From: Kitasatospora sp. MAP12-44 | Lineage (GTDB): Bacteria; Actinomycetota; Actinomycetes; Streptomycetales; Streptomycetaceae | Assembly (NCBI RefSeq): GCF_029892095.1 | Contig: NZ_JARZAE010000004.1 | Location: 682,001-746,000 of the forward strand | Direction: 5' to 3' | DNA length: 64,000 nt | Shown here: positions 38,683 through 46,268 of the stretch, piece after piece | How the letters are laid out: every line of letters begins with the position of its first letter | How positions within the stretch are numbered: position 1 is the stretch's first letter | Notes under the pieces: generated by a model | Databases searched by the model: none | The model's input: only the letters and a program-made list of their open reading frames with translations | What the model was told of the DNA's origin: nothing | Position numbers and translations under genes: made by a program

Positions 38683-40992
38683 ATGCGCTACCGCTCCACC
38701 CTGCCCGGACTCATGGCGAGCGGCGTGGCAGCCGCCGTCGCGCTGGCCGGCCTGACGACACCCGCGATGGCGGCCCCCCAGCCGCGCAGCACCGCGAAGA
38801 CGTCGCCCGCAGCCACCGCGCCCGCGGCCGCGACATCCGCCCGGGCGCTCTCGCCGCTCGGCAGGACCGCCACCCGGTCCGACCAGGCCGCCGAGCAGCA
38901 CGGCAAACTGACCGCAGCCCAGCTCCGCCCGCAGCTGCCCGCGACGCCGGTGCCCGCCTCGCATGCCGGTGTGCGGCTCAAGAGCGCCACCCGGTCGGCC
39001 GCCGCGGTGTCCTGTACCCCGGCCGACTTCGGCAGCAGGTCCGGATCCGCGCTGGTGTCGTTCGTGGAGGGTTCGACCACCGACTGCGTCAACACCCTCT
39101 TCACCGTCACCGGCACCGACGCGGCCAACACCTTCGCCGAGCCGCAGATGGTCGCGATAGCCAACGCGCTCAGCAGCGCGGCCACCAGCTACCCCGGCGA
39201 CGACTCGACCGGTGTGTGGCAGCTGGTTCTCTTCCTGCGAGCCGGCTATTACGTGCAGTACAACAACGCCTCCACGGTGGGCAATTACGACGCGACCCTG
39301 GCCACCGCCACCGAGGGCGGGCTGGACGCCTTCTTCGCCAACGCGCACTCCCGCGACGTCACCTCGTCCAACGGCGACGTGCTGGGCGATGTCGTCACCC
39401 TCACCGACAGCGCCAACGAGCAGGCCCGCTACCTGGGCGTCTACCAGCAGCTGCTGAACGGCTACAACAGCTCCTACGACGCCGTCGACAGCATGGTCGC
39501 CGCCGTCAACAACGTCTACACCCCGCTCTTCCGCGGGCACCAGAACCCGGACTTCGTGACCGCGGTGACGGCCGACCCGAGCATCATCACCACGCTCGAC
39601 AGCTTCGCGAACAACCACCTCGACCTGCTGGGCACCGCCAACTCCTTCCTGGACTCCAACGCCGGGATCGAGACCAGCCGCTTCATCCAGCACCCCGCAC
39701 TCCAGGCCACCGTGAAGCCGCTGATGCAGGGCCTGCTGAAGGTCTCGTCGATGACAGGCCCGACCGCGCCGCTCTGGGTCGGGGTCGCCGGCCTGGCCGA
39801 CACCTATGACCAGGCGAACTGCTCGGACTACGGCACCTGCAACCTGGTCGCCCAACTCACCGCGGCGGCCCTGCCGATCACCCACGTCTGCGACGCGGCG
39901 CACACCATCCTGGCGCAGTCGCTGAGCGCCGCCGACCTGGACGCCGCCTGCACCAGCGTCATCCACCAGGACGCGTTCTTCAACAACCTGGTCAAGGACA
40001 ACGGCACCCCGATCCCGGGCGAGTACGAGTCGACGGTCAAGCTGGTCGTCTTCGCCAGCCCCACCGACTACGAGACCTACGCCGGCGTCCTCTACAACAT
40101 CGACACCAACAACGGCGGCATGACGCTGACCGGGGACCCGACCGACCCCAACAACCAGCCGATGTCCATCATGTACGTGAAGAGCGCCGACGACGGCTTC
40201 CCCGCCGGCATCTGGAACCTCAACCACGAGTACACCCACGACCTCGACGGGCGCTACGACACCAAGGGCGACTTCGCCTCCGAGGTCACCGTCCCCGACG
40301 TGTGGTGGATCGAGGGCCTGGCCGAGTACGTCTCCTACACCTACCGCGGCGTGACCGACACCGAGGCGGTCGCCGAGGCCGCCAAGCACACCTACGCGCT
40401 GAGCACGCTGTGGCAGAGCACCTACGACAACAGCGACGTCACGCGCACCTACCCCTGGGGCTACCTCGCGGTGCGGTACATGTTCGAGCAGCACCCGCAG
40501 GACGTCTACAACATGCTCGCCAAGTTCCGCGCCGGTGACTACGCAGGCGGCTACGCGGTCTACAACGACGGCATCGGCACCCGCTACGACGCCGACTTCA
40601 ACAGCTGGCTGACCGCCTGCGCCGCCGGCGCCTGCTCGACCCCGACCCCGCCGCCCACCCTGCCGCAGTGCACCAGCAGCGACCCGCGGGAGCTGGGGCA
40701 GAACTGCTCCCTGCTCGACCAGTCGGCCGCGGCCGGCAACACGGACGACCTCTACATCTACCTCCCGGCCGGCACCACGACACTGAACGTCACCACCACC
40801 GGCGGCACCGGTAACGCCTACCTCTACTACAGCCCCGACACCTGGGCCACCGCCGACAACCAGACGGCGGCGTCCACCGGTTCGGGCAACGACCAGAGCA
40901 TCACCGTCACCAACACCACCGCGGGCTACCGCTACATCAGCCTGTACGCCAACACCGCGTTCAGCGGGGTCACCGTCTCCGCGCAGTACTGA
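38683..40992 (+). CDS. Secreted M9-family (collagenase-like) zinc metallopeptidase 1
   Basis: 769 residues with a Sec signal peptide (LMASGVAAAVALAGLTTPAMAA, cleavage about 31). The peptidase motif is HEYTH at residues 515-519 (NLNHEYTHDLDGRYD), with the third zinc ligand likely Glu544 in WWIEGLAEY, the M9 pattern. The preceding 350 residues match the all-helical activator part of bacterial collagenases. After about residue 660 comes a C-terminal PPC-type beta domain (NTDDLYIYLPAGTT ... YRYISLYANTAFSG). The start is set by GAAGGAG five bases upstream of ATG 38683. It would act outside the cell on collagen-like or other structural protein. A strong hairpin terminator follows. Confidence 0.9.
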   Translation: MRYRSTLPGLMASGVAAAVALAGLTTPAMAAPQPRSTAKTSPAATAPAAATSARALSPLGRTATRSDQAAEQHGKLTAAQLRPQLPATPVPASHAGVRLKSATRSAAAVSCTPADFGSRSGSALVSFVEGSTTDCVNTLFTVTGTDAANTFAEPQMVAIANALSSAATSYPGDDSTGVWQLVLFLRAGYYVQYNNASTVGNYDATLATATEGGLDAFFANAHSRDVTSSNGDVLGDVVTLTDSANEQARYLGVYQQLLNGYNSSYDAVDSMVAAVNNVYTPLFRGHQNPDFVTAVTADPSIITTLDSFANNHLDLLGTANSFLDSNAGIETSRFIQHPALQATVKPLMQGLLKVSSMTGPTAPLWVGVAGLADTYDQANCSDYGTCNLVAQLTAAALPITHVCDAAHTILAQSLSAADLDAACTSVIHQDAFFNNLVKDNGTPIPGEYESTVKLVVFASPTDYETYAGVLYNIDTNNGGMTLTGDPTDPNNQPMSIMYVKSADDGFPAGIWNLNHEYTHDLDGRYDTKGDFASEVTVPDVWWIEGLAEYVSYTYRGVTDTEAVAEAAKHTYALSTLWQSTYDNSDVTRTYPWGYLAVRYMFEQHPQDVYNMLAKFRAGDYAGGYAVYNDGIGTRYDADFNSWLTACAAGACSTPTPPPTLPQCTSSDPRELGQNCSLLDQSAAAGNTDDLYIYLPAGTTTLNVTTTGGTGNAYLYYSPDTWATADNQTAASTGSGNDQSITVTNTTAGYRYISLYANTAFSGVTVSAQY

Positions 40993-41014
40993 CCGTCCCC
41001 GCACTGATCCAGTC

Positions 41015-41046
41015 GGCCGCCTCCGTCCCTCGACGGAGGCGGCCTT
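41015..41046 (+). terminator. Rho-independent-type terminator after M9 peptidase 1
   Basis: A perfect 13-bp stem (41015-41027 with 41032-41044) with a CCTC loop, followed by TTCGTC. It closes the LysR-1/peptidase 1 unit. Confidence 0.85.
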
Positions 41047-41107
41047 CGTCGTGCGCCGCACAGGGAATAGCGCCGCCAGCGCGAGGCGTTAAGGCTGCCA
41101 GAGGTAG

Positions 41108-41135
41108 ATGAAAACGAAAACCATTACGCTATAGT
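41108..41135 (+). promoter_or_regulatory. Promoter with Zur-box-like sequence for the L33/L31 operon
   Basis: TATAGT at 41130-41135 is a good -10 box 38 bases before the L33 ATG. Just upstream, TGAAAACGAAAACCA (41109-41123) resembles the Zur palindrome TGAAAATGATTTTCA, mainly in its left half, and would overlap the -35. Zinc-responsive Zur control is known for cysteine-free L31/L33 genes in Streptomyces; the match here is partial. Confidence 0.5.
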
Positions 41136-41173
41136 GAGGCTCACGTCACCCCGACGCGCCAGAGAGGACCCCC

Positions 41174-41338
41174 ATGGCCCGCAACGAACTGCGCCCGATC
41201 ATCAAGCTCCGGTCGACCGCAGGCACCGGCTACACCTACGTCACGCGCAAGAACCGCCGCAACGACCCCGACCGCCTCGTCCTGCGCAAGTACGACCCGG
41301 TCGTCCGCCAGCACGTGGACTTCCGCGAAGAGCGCTGA
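41174..41338 (+). CDS. rpmG: 50S ribosomal protein L33, zinc-independent paralogue
   Basis: A 54-residue L33 starting [20 protein letters not shown] and containing the family stretch [21 protein letters not shown]. It has none of the four zinc-binding cysteines of the C+ form, so it is the C- version that replaces the zinc protein when zinc is short. It heads a small operon with L31 and a CobW-like gene, 38 bases downstream of a clear -10 box. Confidence 0.95.
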   Translation: MARNELRPIIKLRSTAGTGYTYVTRKNRRNDPDRLVLRKYDPVVRQHVDFREER

Positions 41339-41374
41339 CCCCACCCCCATCCGAGACCCCTCAGGAGAGTCACC

Positions 41375-41632
41375 ATGAAGCCCGGCATCCATCCCGAGTA
41401 CCGCCCCGTCGTCTTCCGCGACAACGTCGGCGGCCTCACCTTCCTCACCCGCTCCACCGCCACCAGCACCCGCACCATCGAGTGGGAGGACGGCCGCACC
41501 TACCCCGTGATCGACGTCGAGATCTCCTCCGCCAGCCACCCCTTCTACACCGGCAACGCCCGCGTGGTGGACACCGCCGGCCGCGTCGAGCGCTTCCAGC
41601 GCCGCTACGGGCTCACCGGCACCGGGCGTTGA
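41375..41632 (+). CDS. rpmE2: 50S ribosomal protein L31 type B, zinc-independent
   Basis: An 85-residue type B L31: [17 protein letters not shown], then F(L)TRSTATS, and [20 protein letters not shown] at the C-terminus. The CxxC zinc pairs of type A are absent. AGGAG stands in front of ATG 41375, 36 bases after L33. Together with L33 it is part of the zinc-sparing ribosome response. Confidence 0.95.
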   Translation: MKPGIHPEYRPVVFRDNVGGLTFLTRSTATSTRTIEWEDGRTYPVIDVEISSASHPFYTGNARVVDTAGRVERFQRRYGLTGTGR

Positions 41633-41653
41633 CGTCACCTCGGGAGGAGTGAG

Positions 41654-42886
41654 ATGGCCTCGCAAGGCAAGCCGGGCCTGCTGCCCGTCAGCGTGCTCGG
41701 CGGCCTCGCCACCGGTGTCCGCGACTGCGTCGCCGACCTGGCACGCATCGAGATCCCCGGTCTCGCGGTGCTCGCCGTGCGAGCCACCCCCTGCGGGGGG
41801 ACGGTCTTCTGGCGGGTGTACGACCGCTCCGGGCCGGTGGACGGCGGCTCGCTGAGGCCATCGCGCCCCTGCTCGCCACGCCTGCCGCCCTCGGCGCTCC
41901 TCCCCGTCCTGCTGCGCCTGGCCCGCGGCGGCCGCGTCCGGCACCTGCTGCTCACGCTCCCGCCGGGCATGCAGGCCGACCTGGTCGCCCTGGGCCTGGC
42001 GCACGGCCACGCCCGGGGGCAGGCCCTCGCCGACCACGTACGCATCGACACCGTCGCCGTCGCCGTCGACCTTTCGCGGCTGCAGGACGACCTCGACAGT
42101 GGCGACCGGCTCCGGGCCCACGGGCTGGCCCTGGGCCCGGAGGACGAGCGCACGCTGGCCGAGACCGCCGCCCACCACCTGGAGAGCGCCGACGCCGTGG
42201 TGACCGCCAGCCTGAGCGACCCGGATCCCGCCGCCTCCGCGCGCGCCGTCGCCCTGCTGCGCCACCTCGCCCCGCGCAGCTCGACGGCCCACATCTGCCA
42301 CGATCCGCTCACCGGCACGCTCACCATCCCCGACATCTCGGCGGTGATCGGCGGCCGCCGCTTCGACGCCGACCGCGTCTGGGATCGGCACGGGCCGCTG
42401 CCCGCCCCTCGACAGCCGATCGGGCCGCAGTACGGGGTGCGCTCCACCCGCTGGTCCTCCCGGCGCCCGATGCACGCCAGGCGGCTGCACGACGCGCTCG
42501 CGGAGATCAGCGCGGGCGTCATCCGCGGCCGCGGGCACCTCTGGCTCGCCAACCGGCCCCACTCCATCTACCGGTGGGAGTCCGCCGGCGAGCACCTGTT
42601 CCTCCAGCCCGCCGGCAGCTGGCTGCCGGAGCAGGACGACGGCAAGCAGTGGCAGGGCGCCTCGGCGGAGCGCCGCGCGCTGGCCGCCCTGTACTGGGAC
42701 CCGTACTACGGCGAGCGCCGCTGCGAACTGACCTTCACCGGCATCGGCCTCGACGTCCCAGCCCTGCACGAGCTGCTGAACAGCTGCCTGCTCACCGACA
42801 CCGAACTCTCGATGGGCGAACAGTGCTGGCAGCAGTGCGACGATCCTTTCGCCGACACCCTCGGCGCCGACCTCCCGCCGCAGTGA
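41654..42886 (+). CDS. CobW/ZigA-like protein with degenerate nucleotide-binding motifs
   Basis: 410 residues. The C-terminal third (GVIRGRGHLWLANRPHSIYRWESAGE...LFLQPAGSWL) matches the CobW C-terminal domain. At the N-terminus the sequence LPVSVLGGLATGVRDCV lies where CobW GTPases have a GxxGxGKT P-loop, and the P-loop Gly-Lys-Thr is missing. The CxCC metal motif is also absent, and HLLLTLPPGMQADL stands where the strand before the CobW acidic motif would be. It shares the operon with zinc-independent L33 and L31, so a link to zinc limitation is likely. GTPase activity is doubtful. The stop codon is the first unit of a 10-bp tandem repeat. Confidence 0.8.
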   Translation: MASQGKPGLLPVSVLGGLATGVRDCVADLARIEIPGLAVLAVRATPCGGTVFWRVYDRSGPVDGGSLRPSRPCSPRLPPSALLPVLLRLARGGRVRHLLLTLPPGMQADLVALGLAHGHARGQALADHVRIDTVAVAVDLSRLQDDLDSGDRLRAHGLALGPEDERTLAETAAHHLESADAVVTASLSDPDPAASARAVALLRHLAPRSSTAHICHDPLTGTLTIPDISAVIGGRRFDADRVWDRHGPLPAPRQPIGPQYGVRSTRWSSRRPMHARRLHDALAEISAGVIRGRGHLWLANRPHSIYRWESAGEHLFLQPAGSWLPEQDDGKQWQGASAERRALAALYWDPYYGERRCELTFTGIGLDVPALHELLNSCLLTDTELSMGEQCWQQCDDPFADTLGADLPPQ

Positions 42887-42923
42887 CGCCGCATGACGCC
42901 GCATGACGCCGCATGACGCCGCA
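42884..42923 (+). repeat. 10-bp tandem repeat (TGACGCCGCA x4) over a stop codon
   Basis: Four exact copies of TGACGCCGCA start at the TGA stop of the CobW-like gene; a partial fifth follows after one base. Each unit carries a TGA and the period of 10 puts them in different frames, so stops exist in all three frames here. Confidence 0.9.
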
Positions 42924-42946
42924 GTGACGCCACCCGCAACGCAGCC

Positions 42947-42972
42947 GGCCCCCTGCCCGATGGGCGGGGGCC
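42947..42972. terminator. Bidirectional hairpin terminator between CobW-like and Rpf genes
   Basis: GGCCCCC-T-GCCC pairs with GGGCGGGGGCC around a GAT loop, with one bulged T. It lies between convergent genes (stops at 42886 and 42993) and could serve both. Confidence 0.7.
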
Positions 42973-42992
42973 TGGCGGGTGGTGCCGGTGAG

Positions 42993-44063
42993 TCAGCCGG
43001 CGGGGTGGGCAGCGAGCCAGGACGCCGGGACGCCCATCAGGGGCTTGGCGTTGTAGCCGTCGGCGGTCCACTGGGCGGCGGTGATCGGCACGGCGGTGTT
43101 GTTGCTCACCACGTAGCGGGTGGCGGAGGTGCCGGCCTGGTCGTAGAGGACAGTGCCGTCCGGCAGGGCGGTGGCGGCCGCGCCGGCCAGCCAGGTGCCG
43201 GGGACACCCATCAGCGGCCGGGTGTTGTAACCGTCGGCGGCCCACTCGGCGCCGGAGATCGGCAGGGCGGCGCCGTCCACCATGACGTAACAACTCGGGT
43301 CGGTGCCGGACTGGTTGGAGACGACAGTGCCGGTGGGCAGGGTAGCGGCGGCCGCCGCCTGGAGCCAGGAGGTGGGCAGGCCCATCAGCGGCCGGGTGTT
43401 GTAACCGTCAGCGGTCCACTCGGCGGCGGAGATGTGCAGGGCGGCGCCGGCCACCACGACGTAGCGGCTGTTGTCGCTGCCGGAGGCGTCCATCACCACG
43501 GTGCCGGCGGCGGGGGAGGCGGGCAGCGCGTTGAACGTGGCGTCGCTGATCGTCACGACGCCGGAGAGGTTGTAGTGGTCGGTGGCCACGTCCGAGCCGG
43601 CGACGGCGACGCCCGAGCCGCCGATGATCACCTTGACCGTGCTGCTGTCGGGGGACTTGACCAGGGTGCCGGTTGCGAGCGTGGAGGGAGTGCTGGGGAA
43701 CGGCACGGCGGTGTCGGCGCCCAGGCCCGCGGCGGGTCCGCAGGTGGGCCAGGCGTTCTGCCCCTGGGAGGCGAGGACCTTCTCGGCGACGGTGATCTGC
43801 TGGTCCTCGGTGGCCTGGTTCGGGTAGGCGGCGTAGCTCTGGCCCCCGTAGGCGTCCCAGGTGCCGAGGCTGAACTGCAGTCCGCCGTAGTAGCCGTTGC
43901 CGGTGTCGATGCTCCAGTTGCCGCTGCTCTCACACTGCGCGACCTTCTCCCAGGTGGCGACCGAGGCGGCGCTGGCGGATCCGGCGGTGGCCAGGGGCGC
44001 GGCGAGGGCGGCTGCGACGACGAGGGCGGCCGACAGGCCCTGCAGGCGGTGGTTCTTGGACAT
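42993..44063 (-). CDS. Secreted resuscitation-promoting-factor (Rpf) type transglycosylase with 58-residue repeats
   Basis: 356 residues: a signal peptide (about 1-32, ending GSASAA), then an Rpf/transglycosylase domain ([20 protein letters not shown], catalytic Glu45; [17 protein letters not shown]) to about 110. Next comes a linker and a C-terminal repeat region. The repeats contain [16 protein letters not shown] and [16 protein letters not shown] and recur at exactly 174 bp (anchor positions 43033, 43207, 43381). The neighbouring CHAP protein carries the same repeats. It would cleave peptidoglycan during spore germination or growth. It lies downstream of the CHAP gene on the same strand, but a hairpin separates them. 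Confidence 0.92.
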   Translation of the reverse strand: MSKNHRLQGLSAALVVAAALAAPLATAGSASAASVATWEKVAQCESSGNWSIDTGNGYYGGLQFSLGTWDAYGGQSYAAYPNQATEDQQITVAEKVLASQGQNAWPTCGPAAGLGADTAVPFPSTPSTLATGTLVKSPDSSTVKVIIGGSGVAVAGSDVATDHYNLSGVVTISDATFNALPASPAAGTVVMDASGSDNSRYVVVAGAALHISAAEWTADGYNTRPLMGLPTSWLQAAAAATLPTGTVVSNQSGTDPSCYVMVDGAALPISGAEWAADGYNTRPLMGVPGTWLAGAAATALPDGTVLYDQAGTSATRYVVSNNTAVPITAAQWTADGYNAKPLMGVPASWLAAHPAG

Positions 44064-44122
44064 GGCGGTTCCTCACGGGTGGCTGCGCGGGGCTGGTCGC
44101 GCGAAGTCGATGGGGTGCGGGG

Positions 44123-44165
44123 CGCGGGGTGCGGGTGGAGGCGGTGGGTCCGCCCGCACCCCGCG
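44123..44165 (-). terminator. Hairpin between CHAP and Rpf genes
   Basis: A perfect 13-bp stem (44123-44135 with 44153-44165, CGCGGGGTGCGGG on the plus strand) lies right after the CHAP stop. It may end or attenuate that transcript before the Rpf gene. Confidence 0.7.
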
Positions 44166-44176
44166 GTGATGGTGGA

Positions 44177-45814
44177 TCAGGAGGCGGTCGGCAGCTGGGC
44201 GATCAGCTCGGACGGGACCTGGACGACCGCGGAGAAGCTGTAGCCGCCGGCGCCGAACTGCGAGGCGAGCAGGGCCTTCTTGGTGCCGGCCGTGACCAGG
44301 TAGACGGTGACGTCGCCGGGGGCCTGCACGAGCGTGCCGTCGGCGGGCAGCGCGGTGGCGGCTGCGGCGAGCCAGGTGCCGGGGACGCCCATCAGCGCCC
44401 GGGTGTTGTAACCGTTAGCGGTCCACTCGGTGGCGGAGATGTGCACGGCCGCGCCGCCGACCATCACGTAGCGGGCGGCGTCGGTGCCGTTCTCGTTGTA
44501 GACGACGGTGCCGTTCGGCAGGGCGGTGGTGGCGGCTGCGGCCAGCCAGGTGCCGGGGACACCCATCAGCGGCCGGGTGTTGTAACCGTCAGCGGTCCAC
44601 TCGGCGCCGGAGATCGGCAGGGCCGCGCCGCTGACCATGACGTAGATGCTGGCGCTCTTGCCGGACTGGTCCTGAACCACGGTGCCGCTCGGCAGGGTGG
44701 CGGCGGCCGCGCCGGCCAGCCAGGTGCCGGGGACACCCATCAGCGGTCGGGTGTTGTAGCCGTCGGCGGTCCACTCGGCGCCGGAGATCGGCACGGCCTT
44801 GCCGCTGACCATGACGTAGCGGCTGGCGTCGGTGCCGGACTGGTTGTAGACGACGGTGCCCGAGGAGAGCGCGGTGCCGGCGGCGGAGGTCAGCCAGGAG
44901 GTGGGCACCCCCATCAGGGGCTTGGTGTTGTAGCCGTCGGCGGAGAACTCGGCGCCGGAGATCGGCAGGGCGGAGTTGCCGACCACCACGTAGACGCTGG
45001 CGTTCTTGCCGGACTCGTCCTTGATCACGGTGCCGGCCGGCGGGGTGGCGGGCAGGGCGTTGAACGACGCGTCGGTGACCGAGGTGATGTTGCCGAGGTT
45101 GTAGCCGTCGGCCGCGACGTCGGAGCCGGCCAGCGGGATGCCGGCGCCGCCGATGATCACCTTGACCGTGGCGCTGTCGGGGGACTTGACCAGGGTGCCG
45201 GCGGCCAGTGTCGACGGGGTGTCGTTGAGGGTGGCGGCGGTGATCGGGGAGATGTAGCCGCTGATGGTCTGGCCCCAGGGAGCGTCGCCGATGGCGTAGC
45301 TGCCGGTGGACTCGCTCTGCACGATGCCGTTGACGTAGCCGTGGGAATGGCCCTCGTTGCCGCCGACCACGGTGATGCTGCCGCCACCGACCGCGGTCAC
45401 CAGAGCGACGTGGTCCGCGTAGTCGGCGGAGGGGTTGTAGTTGTAGACCACCGCGTCGCCGACCTGGGGGGAGCTGTGCAGCGTGCCGTAGTGCTGGCCG
45501 TAGTCGTAGACGCTGGCCGCCCCGTCGGTCAGGTCCGAGAGGTGCTGCACCCCGTTCTGCGCCCAGACCCAGCCCACGAAGTCGGCGCACCAGGCGTGGG
45601 CTTCGGTGCCCGAGGAGCTGCACGGGTTGCTCTGGTTGAGGCCGTCCTGGTAACCGCCCTGGCCGCAGGGGCCGTTGCCGACCTGGGACAGGGCCGTGTT
45701 GGCGATCGAGCCGGCGTCGGCGTGCGCCGGCAGGATCGTCAGTCCGGAGACGGCGGCGGCGGCGACCAGGGTGGCGATACCGGACTTCTTGATCTTGGCA
45801 ATGGTCAGCGACAT
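44177..45814 (-). CDS. Secreted CHAP-domain peptidoglycan amidase/endopeptidase with 58-residue repeats
   Basis: 545 residues: a signal peptide ending ILPAHA (about residue 32), then a CHAP domain with nucleophile Cys76 (AHAWCADFVGWVW) and the His in YADHVALVTAV. Next is a long region of cell-wall-binding-like repeats. Four units anchored at 44388, 44562, 44736 and 44910 have an exact 174-bp period and read DGYN(T/L)(R/K)PLMGVP(G/T)(T/S)WL. Two more diverged units precede them ([18 protein letters not shown]). ATG 45814 has AGGAG ten bases upstream. Expected role: cutting peptide stems or crosslinks in the wall, together with the adjacent Rpf. Confidence 0.9.
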   Translation of the reverse strand: MSLTIAKIKKSGIATLVAAAAVSGLTILPAHADAGSIANTALSQVGNGPCGQGGYQDGLNQSNPCSSSGTEAHAWCADFVGWVWAQNGVQHLSDLTDGAASVYDYGQHYGTLHSSPQVGDAVVYNYNPSADYADHVALVTAVGGGSITVVGGNEGHSHGYVNGIVQSESTGSYAIGDAPWGQTISGYISPITAATLNDTPSTLAAGTLVKSPDSATVKVIIGGAGIPLAGSDVAADGYNLGNITSVTDASFNALPATPPAGTVIKDESGKNASVYVVVGNSALPISGAEFSADGYNTKPLMGVPTSWLTSAAGTALSSGTVVYNQSGTDASRYVMVSGKAVPISGAEWTADGYNTRPLMGVPGTWLAGAAAATLPSGTVVQDQSGKSASIYVMVSGAALPISGAEWTADGYNTRPLMGVPGTWLAAAATTALPNGTVVYNENGTDAARYVMVGGAAVHISATEWTANGYNTRALMGVPGTWLAAAATALPADGTLVQAPGDVTVYLVTAGTKKALLASQFGAGGYSFSAVVQVPSELIAQLPTAS

Positions 45815-46200
45815 GATGGTGCAACTCCTGGTCAGTGATGGTGAGTCGGGTGGTCTTGCATCAGGTGTGGCCTGCCGCCGGCCCGAGGGCATGGACGGCT
45901 GGATGGCTGGCCTGCAGGAACAGCCATCTGTGGCGGGGAGGAGCAAGAAGCGAGGAGCGAGGAGCGGCAAGGCAGTGGGGCACGGTGGGTGTTCTCCGGT
46001 TCCGCGTCCCCACGGTGGGGCTTGGTCCCGGTGGCCCGCCGGGCGGTTCTCCCTGCTGGCGAGTACTACTTTCCTCGCAGGTCAGACGGGGCGGAAGGGG
46101 TTCCGGCTGGACGGAAGCGACCTTGGACGCTTTGGTCCACAGACGGCCCCGAGCTGCACTCCTGATAGACCGTTCGGCGGTCGACCGGATACGACAGCAC
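45815..46200 (-). promoter_or_regulatory. Long untranslated leader/promoter region of the CHAP gene
   Basis: About 386 bases without a supported gene lie between the CHAP ATG and the terminator of peptidase 2. On the minus strand there are several GC hairpins, such as CCCCACCGTGGGG and GCCCGGCGGGC, and two GGAGAAC motifs. Genes for Rpf and CHAP/NlpC hydrolases in actinobacteria are often under a c-di-AMP (ydaO) riboswitch, but I could not match its conserved blocks here. A structured leader is possible and unproven. Confidence 0.4.
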
Positions 46201-46238
46201 GGCGGCGGGTGGCACCCGGTCGGGTGCCACCCGCCGCC
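46201..46238 (-). terminator. Strong hairpin terminator after M9 peptidase 2
   Basis: A perfect 18-bp stem (46201-46218 with 46221-46238) with a 2-base loop lies 30 bases past the stop of the minus-strand peptidase gene. Confidence 0.85.
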
Positions 46239-46268
46239 GCGGGTCGGGAGCAGGGCTCAGCGGGGAGC

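Noticed and set aside
38683..40992. Peptidase 1 as part of the lipopeptide cluster
   Set aside because: It pairs with LysR-1 as the paralogous cassette does 10 kb away and has no plausible biosynthetic role; the cluster border is placed at the KR gene.
45815..46200. c-di-AMP (ydaO) riboswitch before the CHAP gene
   Set aside because: Expected from gene type, but the conserved blocks of that class could not be aligned on the minus strand; a CCTCGCAGG string occurs only on the wrong strand.
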